35,069 nucleotides of DNA, taken from contig JAUZSH010000035.1 of the NCBI GenBank assembly GCA_030949605.1, positions 1 to 35,069 of the forward strand. The letters run 5' to 3'. Under the pieces are notes generated by a model. That model was given only the letters and a program-made list of their open reading frames with translations, made no database searches and was not told the origin of the DNA. How positions within the stretch are numbered: position 1 is the stretch's first letter; the number at the start of each line of letters is the position of its first letter. Origin of the DNA: Ghiorsea sp. (lineage in GTDB: Bacteria > Pseudomonadota > Zetaproteobacteria > Mariprofundales > Mariprofundaceae). Below, piece after piece: positions 8,604 through 16,041 of the stretch. The position numbers were made by a program, and so were the translations under genes.

Positions 8604-8803
8604 CTTGATTCCAGTGCCCTCCCGCACCAAATAAATATAAACTTAGCGTCACAGGGGGCGTTTTTACGCAACGACCCACTCCATCTTTGTTTATAAGAAA
8701 AAACACTTGTGGGCAACGCAAAGCGTAGCAAGGCTAAAGTCACGCTATAGAAAGTCAAACCCATGCTTGCCACAAGGACTTTTTACCCATCTAATTGCCA
8801 ACT

Positions 8804-9478
8804 ATGAGCATTGATGAATCCAGCACAACATTTACTGAACAAGAGCGCGAAATATTATACCGTGTTATTCATGCGCGGCGAGATATGCGCCACTTTATCG
8901 GTGGTAAAGTCGCTGATGATGAATTGGCGCGCATTTTGGATGCCGCTCATGCCGCTCCCTCGGTTGGCTTTATGCAGCCTTGGCGATTTGTGCGTATTCT
9001 AAAGCCTGAACTACGCAACGATTTGATAGCCTTAGTCGAGGCTGAAAAGGTCAAAACATCTGAAACTATGGATGCACGAAAAGCAGAGTTTATGCGCCTT
9101 AAAGTGGAAGGTATTCGTGATTGCGCCGAGTTGATTGCGGTCATTCTCGCCCCCGATGATGGCACAACCTTTGGGCGCAGAACCATGCCATCTGAAATGG
9201 CTTTAGCTTCAGTCTCGTGCGCGATTCAAAATATGTGGTTGGCTGCCCGCGCTGAAAACCTTGGCATGGGTTGGGTCTCTTTTTTTCAGCCTGAAGATGT
9301 TGCCCAGTTGTTACATTGCCCAGAAGGTGCGCAACCCATCGCCCTGCTCTGCTTAGGCCCCGTCAAAACATTTTATGCGCGCCCCATGCTTGAAAGCGAA
9401 GGCTGGCGTGAACGTGAAGATTTAAGCAGTATTTTGGCTGAAGATAGCTATCCCATAGCCACAGATAAACATCCATGA
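8804..9478 (+). CDS. bluB: 5,6-dimethylbenzimidazole synthase BluB
   Basis: Flavin-destructase-type enzyme of the nitroreductase fold that cleaves FMNH2 with O2 to yield 5,6-dimethylbenzimidazole, the lower ligand of B12. The 224-residue protein has VIHARRDMRHFIGG, ILDAAHAAPSVGFMQPWRFV, SEMALASVSCAIQNMWLAAR and LGMGWVSFFQPEDV, all typical of BluB. The ATG at 8804 gives a normal N-terminus; a TTG at 8795 is possible and neither has a strong ribosome site. It heads a plus-strand operon for late cobalamin assembly, divergent from the transport operon. It implies aerobic metabolism. Confidence 0.92.
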   Translation: MSIDESSTTFTEQEREILYRVIHARRDMRHFIGGKVADDELARILDAAHAAPSVGFMQPWRFVRILKPELRNDLIALVEAEKVKTSETMDARKAEFMRLKVEGIRDCAELIAVILAPDDGTTFGRRTMPSEMALASVSCAIQNMWLAARAENLGMGWVSFFQPEDVAQLLHCPEGAQPIALLCLGPVKTFYARPMLESEGWREREDLSSILAEDSYPIATDKHP

Positions 9479-9502
9479 TGAATATATACGGATATCACCA
9501 TT

Positions 9503-9562
9503 GGAAGTGCGACTTTAGTCGCACAAATTTGAGATGATAAAGGCACGGCTGAAGCCGTACTT
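9503..9562. repeat. Inverted REP pair at the bluB-cobQ junction
   Basis: The first REP (9503-9524) is GGAAGTGCGACTTTAGTCGC plus AC. The second (9542-9562), read on the minus strand, is AAGTACGGCTTCAGCCGTGC plus C, with the same scaffold but different stem bases. The first available ATG of cobQ (9534) lies in the spacer between them, and the second REP is translated as part of the CobQ N-terminus if that start is used. Confidence 0.8.
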
Positions 9563-11006
9563 ACAAAGCGGGAAAGTTCAGAAAACCCTGATGATTCAAG
9601 GCACAGCATCGGGTGTGGGTAAATCCGTGATGGTGGCAGGATTATGCAGATTATTAGCGCGTAACGGCATCAAGGTTGCCCCATTCAAACCGCAAAACAT
9701 GAGCAACAATGCTGCGGTGACTGCTGATGGTGGTGAAATCGGCAGAGCCCAAGCCTTGCAAGCCTTGGCATGTGGCATCGCGCCCACTGTGGATATGAAC
9801 CCTGTGTTGATTAAACCTGAAGCCGCGCACAAAGCGCAACTTATCGTGCGCGGGAAAGTGGTAGGGCAACTGGAAGCCAAACGCTTTCGCCAAGACCGCA
9901 TCGGATTACTGGATACGGTTCTTGAATCGTTTGCACATCTCAAAGCCAATTATGATGTGGTGATTGTTGAAGGTGCGGGCAGCCCTGCTGAACCCAATTT
10001 GCGCGAGGGTGATATTGCCAACATGGGGTTTGCCGAAGCTGCCGATGTGCCTGTGTGGCTGGTGGGTGACATCAACCGTGGTGGTGTGTTTGCCTCACTC
10101 AAAGGTAGCCTTGATATTTTATCGGACAGTGAGCGCAATCGTGTACAAGCGTTGTTAATCAATGGCTTTCGTGGCTCTAAAGATTTATTAGAAGATGCGC
10201 TGGTGTGGTTAGAAAGGACAACCCACAAGCCGCTCGCAGGTGTCATCCCGTGGCTAGCCTTGGACTTACCTGAAGAAGATAGTCCTTTTCGTCATGCCAA
10301 CACGCTGGCTGATACCGCCCAATTCAATATTGCCGTGATTGCCTATCCGCGTATGTCCAACCATGATGATATCGACCCCTTGGCTTCGGAAGCAGGCATT
10401 GATGTGCGTTTTGTACGCAGCCCTGATGAGCTGCAACCTGCTGATTTAATTGTTTTACCAGGCTCTAAACATGTCTCTTCTGATTTAACTTGGCTCAAAG
10501 CGCAAGGTTTTGCACAAGTCCTACAACAGCATTTGCGTTATGGCGGACAGGTGCTTGGCATTTGCGGCGGCTTGCAGATGTTGGGCAAATATATTGAAGA
10601 TGATGGTGTGGAAGGGCAAAGCCTTGCAGGCTTGGGTCTACTGCCTTTAACCACCATCATGGCAGAAGAAAAAACATTGCGTCAAATTGATGGTATTGCA
10701 CATTATCCAAGCGCAAACAAAGTCACAGGTTATGAAATTCATCATGGTATTTCTGATACCGATGTATCCTTATTCCCTTTTGCCCAAAAATCGGATGACA
10801 AACAAGTCTGGGGTACATATATCCACGGCTTGTTTGAACAAGGCGATTTTCGCAAAGCTTGGTTAGCATCCTTAGGAGTTGGCAGCGATGGCATCAACCA
10901 AAGCGAACGCACTTTGGCATCCTTGGATAAGCTCGCCGATGCCTTGGAAGCCGAATTAGCACCCGAACTTCTCGCCCCTCTGATGCAAGGTAAGACAACA
11001 CCATGA
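9534..11006 (+). CDS. cobQ: Cobyric acid synthase
   Basis: Amidates adenosylcobyrinate a,c-diamide at positions b, d, e and g using glutamine. The N-terminal ATPase domain starts LMIQGTASGVGKSVMVAG (P-loop), followed by PFKPQNMSNNA and VVIVEGAGSPAEPNL. The C-terminal class I amidotransferase domain has LIVLPGSKHVSSD, the nucleophile in VLGICGGLQMLG and YEIHHG. The length of 490 codons is normal. The start is uncertain: ATG 9534 adds MIKARLKPYLQSGKVQKT, partly encoded by a REP palindrome, whereas ATG 9591 begins at the conserved MIQGTASGVGKS. The stop overlaps the cbiB ATG (ATGA). Confidence 0.93.
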   Translation: MIKARLKPYLQSGKVQKTLMIQGTASGVGKSVMVAGLCRLLARNGIKVAPFKPQNMSNNAAVTADGGEIGRAQALQALACGIAPTVDMNPVLIKPEAAHKAQLIVRGKVVGQLEAKRFRQDRIGLLDTVLESFAHLKANYDVVIVEGAGSPAEPNLREGDIANMGFAEAADVPVWLVGDINRGGVFASLKGSLDILSDSERNRVQALLINGFRGSKDLLEDALVWLERTTHKPLAGVIPWLALDLPEEDSPFRHANTLADTAQFNIAVIAYPRMSNHDDIDPLASEAGIDVRFVRSPDELQPADLIVLPGSKHVSSDLTWLKAQGFAQVLQQHLRYGGQVLGICGGLQMLGKYIEDDGVEGQSLAGLGLLPLTTIMAEEKTLRQIDGIAHYPSANKVTGYEIHHGISDTDVSLFPFAQKSDDKQVWGTYIHGLFEQGDFRKAWLASLGVGSDGINQSERTLASLDKLADALEAELAPELLAPLMQGKTTP

Positions 11007-11878
11007 CCCTGATATTTGCCCTCATGCTTGAATATGTTTTGGGCGACCCGCCTAACCGATGGCATCCCGTTGCATGGTTTGGGCGGTGGGCAAATGTTTG
11101 TGAACGCTTATGTTTTGACCAAAGTAGGATTGTCGGTGTGTTGGCTTGGTGTATCACCATTGCGATTCCTTTGCTGATATTGGGTTTACTTTACAATGTA
11201 TTTGGCTGGCTATTTGCTATTTTCGCCTTGTGGTTATCTATTGGCTGGAAATCATTGTTCCATCATGTGCAAGCTGTGCTTGATGCCAAAACCGTTGAAG
11301 AAGCGCGCGAAGCGTTACGCTGGATTGTTAGCCGTGATGTTCACACCTTAAAACATGAAGATACCCGCCGCGCAGCCTTGGAGTCTTTAGCTGAAAACGC
11401 ATCCGATGCCGTGGTTGCGCCTCTCTTTTGGTTTGTGATTTTAGGGCCTATGGGTGTTGTCTTTTATCGCATGGTCAACACCCTTGATGCCATGTGGGGC
11501 TACCGCAATGAACGTTATCAATACTTTGGTTGGTGTGCCGCCAAAGTTGATGATGTGATGAACTATATTCCTGCTCGAATCACCGCTTGGCTGATGCTTA
11601 GCGTTGGTCAATCCGTGCCGTGGTCAACCTTAAAAGCACAAGCCACCACCCATGCTTCACCCAACGCAGGTTATCCTGAAGTTGCGCTTGCTTATGCGGC
11701 AAACATTAAGCTTGGTGGTGATGTCATTCGTGGTGGCAAGGTGGATACGCGACCTTATTATGGTGCAGAATTTTCCCGAAATATTGATGCGATTGCCGCA
11801 CTTGAAGCCTTGCAGGTGGTCAAAACCACATTGATTTGGGCAAGCTTTATCGCCTTAGGAGTTTCTATTGTTTTCTAA
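11003..11878 (+). CDS. cbiB: Adenosylcobinamide-phosphate synthase CbiB
   Basis: Membrane enzyme (called CobD in aerobic-pathway nomenclature) that attaches aminopropanol or its phosphate to adenosylcobyrate. The family opening MLEYVLGDPPNRWHPVAWFG is clear, followed by LRWIVSRDVHTLKHEDTRRA, LESLAENASDAVVAPLFWF, YRMVNTLDAMWGYRNERY and HASPNAGYPEVALAYAANI. Hydrophobic segments occur around residues 45-75 and at the C-terminus. The 291-residue length is a little short but within range. It overlaps cobQ by 4 nt and is followed by cobD. Confidence 0.93.
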   Translation: MTLIFALMLEYVLGDPPNRWHPVAWFGRWANVCERLCFDQSRIVGVLAWCITIAIPLLILGLLYNVFGWLFAIFALWLSIGWKSLFHHVQAVLDAKTVEEAREALRWIVSRDVHTLKHEDTRRAALESLAENASDAVVAPLFWFVILGPMGVVFYRMVNTLDAMWGYRNERYQYFGWCAAKVDDVMNYIPARITAWLMLSVGQSVPWSTLKAQATTHASPNAGYPEVALAYAANIKLGGDVIRGGKVDTRPYYGAEFSRNIDAIAALEALQVVKTTLIWASFIALGVSIVF

Positions 11879-11903
11879 TCCATTTTTTCAAAAAGATAGC
11901 CCC

Positions 11904-12863
11904 ATGCTACCCCACACTTTTCCACATGGTGGCGGCGCTCAAGCGGCTGCCCAAGCTTGGCAATGCGATGTGTCCGACATTCTTGATTTATCCACAGGTT
12001 TGCATCCCAATGGTGTGCCAGACTGGGTAGCCAACTGGCTTAAAAGTAATGCTGATTTGGTGGCGCAATACCCTGATATTCAAGGGGAACCTGCGCGTTC
12101 ACATTTCGCAGAGTATTTAGGCGTTGATGCGGAAAGCATGCTCATAACTGCTGGCGCACAAGCTGTCATTGAAGTCATATTTCAAGCCATGCCTTGGCAG
12201 TCTATGGCGATTGAGGTGCCGTGTTACAATGAGCCGATTCGTTGTGCAACGCGCGCAGGTTGCGCTGTACATGCCTTTGAAAAGCATACGCTTCTACCAC
12301 CTACCGACATGTTATGGTTAACCAGCCCCCACAATCCAACAGGTGAAGAAAAGGTATTTCCCAAAAACAGGCAAGGCGTATTGGATGAATCGTATATGCC
12401 GTTTGCGCAGCGGAAAAATTTAGGCGTGTTGGATGGCGTGATTCGCCTTGGCTCACTCACCAAAACCTTTTGTGTCCCGGGTTTGCGCTTGGGTTATGTG
12501 GTCGCCGATACAACCACCATCAAGCAGCTACAAGCGTGGCTTTCACCATGGCCAGCCCCCACATTGGCATTGCATCTTTTGCCCAAACTTTTGGTTGAAG
12601 CAAAACAGCGTGATGAAATGATTGTGCAAGCTAGGAAACGTCTGACCACACTACTCGAAAAACACAATTGGCAAGTTCAACCCTCGCAAGCTTCTTTTAT
12701 TTTAGCGCAGCCGCCGCAAAATATGCCCGATTTTGCCAAGCATCGTATCCTTGTCCGACTGTTCCCTGAATGGCAGCAGCTTCAAAACTGGGTGCGCTTG
12801 GGTTTCCCCAACACGGCACAAGATTGGCAACGCTTGGAAGATGTACTGACTACTTCTTCTTAG
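11904..12863 (+). CDS. cobD: L-threonine-O-3-phosphate decarboxylase (CobD/CobC family)
   Basis: PLP enzyme of the aminotransferase class I/II fold that makes (R)-1-amino-2-propanol phosphate for CbiB. Motifs include FPHGGGAQAAAQAW, ILDLSTGLHPNGVPDWV, LITAGAQAVIEVIF, WLTSPHNPTGEE and the PLP-lysine segment LGSLTKTFCVPGLRLGY. The ATG at 11904 is chosen; a TTG at 11868 inside the end of cbiB would add an atypical leader. The length of 319 residues is typical. Its last 14 bp overlap the end of mogA on the other strand, so the B12 and Mo operons converge with no intergenic terminator. Confidence 0.9.
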   Translation: MLPHTFPHGGGAQAAAQAWQCDVSDILDLSTGLHPNGVPDWVANWLKSNADLVAQYPDIQGEPARSHFAEYLGVDAESMLITAGAQAVIEVIFQAMPWQSMAIEVPCYNEPIRCATRAGCAVHAFEKHTLLPPTDMLWLTSPHNPTGEEKVFPKNRQGVLDESYMPFAQRKNLGVLDGVIRLGSLTKTFCVPGLRLGYVVADTTTIKQLQAWLSPWPAPTLALHLLPKLLVEAKQRDEMIVQARKRLTTLLEKHNWQVQPSQASFILAQPPQNMPDFAKHRILVRLFPEWQQLQNWVRLGFPNTAQDWQRLEDVLTTSS

Positions 12864-13398
12864 GGCGAAACACTTTGCATTGTGCATCGTCAGCCACCAA
12901 AAATGCCCCTTCAATCAAATCAATACAATATGGCACAGCAGGAAATACAGCATTCAGGCAATCATCAATCGCCGATGGTTTACCCGGCAAGTTGATGATT
13001 AAAGACTTGCCACGAATACCCGCAGTTTGCCTTGATAAAATGGCAGTCGGCACAAACTTCAGTGATTCTTGGCGCATCAATTCACCAAAGCCCGGCATCA
13101 TTTTTTCGCACACCGCTTCTGTGGCTTCAGGTGTCACATCACGCACCGCAGGCCCTGTGCCACCCGTGGTGACAATCAAACAACAGCCTTCATCATCAGC
13201 TAACGCTTTGAGTGTTGCTTCAATACCCTGTTGTTCATCGGGAATCACACGTTTCACAGCCTGCCATTCTGAGCTTAACACACGTTCAAACCATGCATTC
13301 ATAGCAGGCCCACCCAAATCTTCATACTCACCACGAGAAGCACGGTCTGAAACCGTAACAAAACCTATTTTTGCAACATTATTCGCATTGGTACTCAT
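12850..13398 (-). CDS. mogA: Molybdopterin adenylyltransferase (MogA/MoaB family)
   Basis: Activates molybdopterin by adenylylation before molybdate insertion by MoeA. The 182-residue protein has AKIGFVTVSDRASRGEYEDL, the MPT-binding loop VTTGGTGPAVRDVTPEA and the C-terminal LIINLPGKPSAIDDCL. The RGEYEDLGGPA sequence favours MogA over MoaB. The ATG directly follows the moeA stop codon. It is the last gene of the moco operon, tail-to-tail with cobD and overlapping it by 14 bp. Confidence 0.92.
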   Translation of the reverse strand: MSTNANNVAKIGFVTVSDRASRGEYEDLGGPAMNAWFERVLSSEWQAVKRVIPDEQQGIEATLKALADDEGCCLIVTTGGTGPAVRDVTPEATEAVCEKMMPGFGELMRQESLKFVPTAILSRQTAGIRGKSLIINLPGKPSAIDDCLNAVFPAVPYCIDLIEGAFLVADDAQCKVFRPKKK

Positions 13399-14649
13399 TT
13401 AAATCTCCACATCTGCTGCATCTTGAACATCCATATTCTGCAATAATTGTACGCTTGCCAACTCACCTGCCTTCAAGCCTGCTTTATCCGCAGGAATCGC
13501 CAACAAACCTTCCGCCAAAGCCATAGACATCAACACCCCACTACCCTGCGCACCTGTTGATGTTGCCACATAGCCCTGCGCATCGCGACTTAACGTCACC
13601 CGAATAAACATCGTTTTACCCAAACTACCTTTCATATCATGGCTCAAACGCGCTTCAATCGTGCGTAGAAAACATTTATTTTGCCCCATCATCTGCCGTA
13701 AAGCTGGTGCAACAAATTGCTCAAAACACACCATGCTCGCCACAGGATTGCCCGGCAAACCAAAAATAGCCCCACCCTGCTCACTTGTGCCAAACGCCAA
13801 AGGATGACCTGGGCGCATGGCAACCCGCCAAAAGTGCATGGTCATGCCCAAAGCTTCTAACGTTGGGCGCACAAAGTCATGATGCCCTACCGATACCCCA
13901 CCCGAAGCGAGCAACACATCATATTGCAAACCTTGAGCAAGCTTGGCTTTCAAATCTTGTTCATCATCTTTGGCAATGCCCAATAATGTTGCCTCAATAC
14001 CCAAAGATTTACACTGCGCATACAAAGCATGGGCATTGGCATCGGGGATTTTATTTTCATCAATCGGCTCATCAATGCCTTCCAACTCATCACCCGTAGA
14101 AAGAATGGCTACTGTTGGTTTGGCAAATACAGATACTTGTTTCTTTTTCACCATGGCTAAAATCGCCAATACACCCGGTGTAATCATGGTGTTTTGCTGA
14201 AAAACAACGCGCCCAATCTTTAGATTCTCACCCAAAGGTCGGATATTTGCACCTTGCTGAGGCGGTGTAAGGATAACAACATCATCACCATCAACTGCAG
14301 TATCTTCCACACGAATCACAGTATCAACGCCAGCAGGTGTGGGCGCTCCCGTCATAATCCGTGCCGCTTGCCCTTGCTCAACCAACACCTGCGGCATTTG
14401 CCCTGCCCGAATATCATCAACCACGCAAAGACGCACAGGCTTATCCGCCGTGGCATGGGCAATATCAGCAAAGCGCAGCGCATAACCATCCATCGCCGAC
14501 ACATCATAAGGCGGATGGTTGCGATTGGCAGCCACATCTTCAGCCAGCACCCGCCCCAACGCATCATGCAATGCCACCGTTTCAACCCCCAAACGCTGCA
14601 CATGCTTTAATATACAAGCCTGCGCTTCAGCCACTGAAAAATCACTCAT
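13399..14649 (-). CDS. moeA: Molybdopterin molybdenumtransferase
   Basis: Inserts molybdate into adenylylated molybdopterin. The 416-residue protein shows the standard MoeA layout: NHPPYDVSAMDGYALRF near residue 45, RIMTGAPTPAGVDTVIRVED, ANIRPLGENLKIG, the MoCF-binding core VAILSTGDEL with LLASGGVSVGHHDFV, then GHPLAFGT and IFGLPGNPVASMVCFEQFV, and a C-terminal domain ending near residue 410. The ATG overlaps the mobA stop (ATGA), and the stop abuts the mogA ATG, so the three genes are translationally linked. Confidence 0.94.
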   Translation of the reverse strand: MSDFSVAEAQACILKHVQRLGVETVALHDALGRVLAEDVAANRNHPPYDVSAMDGYALRFADIAHATADKPVRLCVVDDIRAGQMPQVLVEQGQAARIMTGAPTPAGVDTVIRVEDTAVDGDDVVILTPPQQGANIRPLGENLKIGRVVFQQNTMITPGVLAILAMVKKKQVSVFAKPTVAILSTGDELEGIDEPIDENKIPDANAHALYAQCKSLGIEATLLGIAKDDEQDLKAKLAQGLQYDVLLASGGVSVGHHDFVRPTLEALGMTMHFWRVAMRPGHPLAFGTSEQGGAIFGLPGNPVASMVCFEQFVAPALRQMMGQNKCFLRTIEARLSHDMKGSLGKTMFIRVTLSRDAQGYVATSTGAQGSGVLMSMALAEGLLAIPADKAGLKAGELASVQLLQNMDVQDAADVEI

Positions 14650-15236
14650 CTTTTGTTCTCCATATTTTTCACATCTTCCACAGTATCCAAGCTCATCAAG
14701 CTTTTCAGTTCAGGGTCAATCTGCTGCACTTGCTGATCAGGCATGACATACGTATCCAACTCAGCCAATAGGCGCATCATACTACGTTGCCCTTGTTGCA
14801 TTCTAGCTTCCATCTTCGGCAAACAGGTTTTGGCATAAAAGCCAAAAAGCGGCTGCGGTCTATCCAAGGCATACGGCACTACAGCATCAAATGATGCCCG
14901 TTGCTTTGCCAAGGCTTGAATCAACGCCGTGCACACAAAAGGCATATCACATGCCATCACAAACACCCAATCCGTCGTCACTTCTTCAAGCCCACGTTTG
15001 ATGCCCAACATAGGGCCACGACCTTCTGCATCATCCACAACTTGCTTATATGTCTGATATTGCACATCCGAACGCAACTGATGCACACTCAGCAACACCT
15101 GCGAAAATAGCGGTGTGATCTGTTCAAGCACATGCGTCAACAAGGGTTTACCATCCAACAGCACCATGGCTTTGTCTGCGCCCATGCGTTGCGACTCACC
15201 CCCTGTCAGAATCACGGCAGTGCAATCATCAATCAT
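14646..15236 (-). CDS. mobA: Molybdenum cofactor guanylyltransferase
   Basis: Links GMP to the molybdenum cofactor to form MGD, required by NasA-type nitrate reductases. Nucleotidyltransferase signature: AVILTGGESQRMGADKAMVL, then DDAEGRGPMLGIKRGLEEV, VFVMACDMPFV and PQPLFGFYAKTCLP. The length of 196 residues fits. The ATG at 15236 is used because upstream in-frame starts lie inside the preceding gene; it overlaps that gene by 8 nt. Directly coupled to moeA. Confidence 0.92.
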   Translation of the reverse strand: MIDDCTAVILTGGESQRMGADKAMVLLDGKPLLTHVLEQITPLFSQVLLSVHQLRSDVQYQTYKQVVDDAEGRGPMLGIKRGLEEVTTDWVFVMACDMPFVCTALIQALAKQRASFDAVVPYALDRPQPLFGFYAKTCLPKMEARMQQGQRSMMRLLAELDTYVMPDQQVQQIDPELKSLMSLDTVEDVKNMENKR

Positions 15237-15775
15237 TGGGTATCCTAATCGGCACACCATCCAAACTCACACTATTCTTTTCCTGCCAATAATCTTCAAT
15301 GCCTTGCTCACCCTTTTTCTCTGCCCAATGGTTAAGCATTGCCCTATCACCCACAAAATCAAACAGCGGAACACCAAAACCACAAGACGTATGCACCAAA
15401 TCAACATCCATATCAAAAATCTGACGTGCTCCCGGCAAAGGTTCAAACAAAGTATACAAATCATCCCAAGCATCATCATTGGGCAAGATGGTTTTAGCAG
15501 TGCCATAAAGCCGCAAGATTTTGGGATTTCCAGCAAATGCACAAAACATAATCGTCATACGGTTATCAGACTGCAAATGCGCCGCCGTCTCATTACCACT
15601 ACCCGTAACATTCAACCAAACCACACGATTCTTATCGAGCACCCGCAACGAATCCATGCCTTTAGGCGAAATATTGATGCGACTATCCGCCGTTGCACTA
15701 CCCACAAAAAACATCTGCTGTTCTTTGATAAATTCAATTTGTTTGTCTTCTATTTCAGGAAATTTTTTTACCCAT
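15229..15775 (-). pseudogene. Pyridoxamine-phosphate-oxidase-fold flavoprotein, start disrupted by an indel
   Basis: The body (DKQIEFIKEQQMFFVGSATA, NISPKGMDSLRVL, VVWLNVTGSGNETAAHLQ, MFCAFAGNPKILRLYGTA, HTSCGFGVPLFDF) is typical of the pyridoxamine 5'-phosphate oxidase-related, FMN-binding family; its substrate is unknown. The expected start, ATG at 15775 preceded by GGAG, reads MGKK but runs out of frame because of an A7 run (plus-strand T run 15763-15769). With six As it reads MGKKFPEIEDKQIEF, giving 181 residues. As sequenced, the open frame instead extends upstream to 15918 through a REP element and lacks a credible start. It overlaps mobA by 8 nt. A role in the moco pathway is not established. 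Confidence 0.75.
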
Positions 15776-15879
15776 TTTTTGATACTCCAGAAGTAATAGT
15801 TACAAATGCCCACATTGATATAGAGCTTGCTCAAAGGTATAGAGAAACACCACACTGTTACTACTTTCAGCTCTTGGAC

Positions 15880-15989
15880 GTGAGGCTTTAGCCTCGCCTC
15901 TCTAAAAATCAAGTGCAAGGGTTTAGCCTAATTTCTGCCAAAAACCTTGCACCTACTCGAATGAAGGCGAGGCTAAAGCCTCACTTCCA
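15880..15989. repeat. Composite palindromic REP unit, copy 1
   Basis: GTGAGGCTTTAGCCTCGCCT at the left is repeated in inverted orientation at the right end. Between them GCAAGGGTTT and AAAACCTTGC form an inner hairpin. The same unit, about 110 bp with the same internal order, recurs at 30276-30386. It is a REP doublet likely mobilised by a REP-associated transposase. Confidence 0.85.
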
Positions 15990-16032
15990 AATAAAATGAC
16001 CATTTATTGATCACTTATCCATGTTTTTTTAG

Positions 16033-16041
16033 TGCATTTGT
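16033..16041. repeat. Target-site duplication, left copy
   Basis: TGCATTTGT immediately precedes the left inverted repeat of the insertion sequence and is repeated exactly at 17319-17327. Nine bp fits the IS4 family; the exact end is ambiguous by one base because a G is shared, so a 10-bp duplication is possible. Confidence 0.85.

Noticed and set aside
8604-8803. Second cobalamin riboswitch upstream of the btuF operon
   Set aside because: GGGCACTGG and CGCCCCCTGTGAC on the minus strand recall riboswitch boxes, but the AGCCAGGAGACC box and the correct order are missing.
15776-15918. N-terminal extension of the flavoprotein
   Set aside because: The extra codons run through a REP unit and non-homologous sequence; the family start at 15775 is restored by one base.
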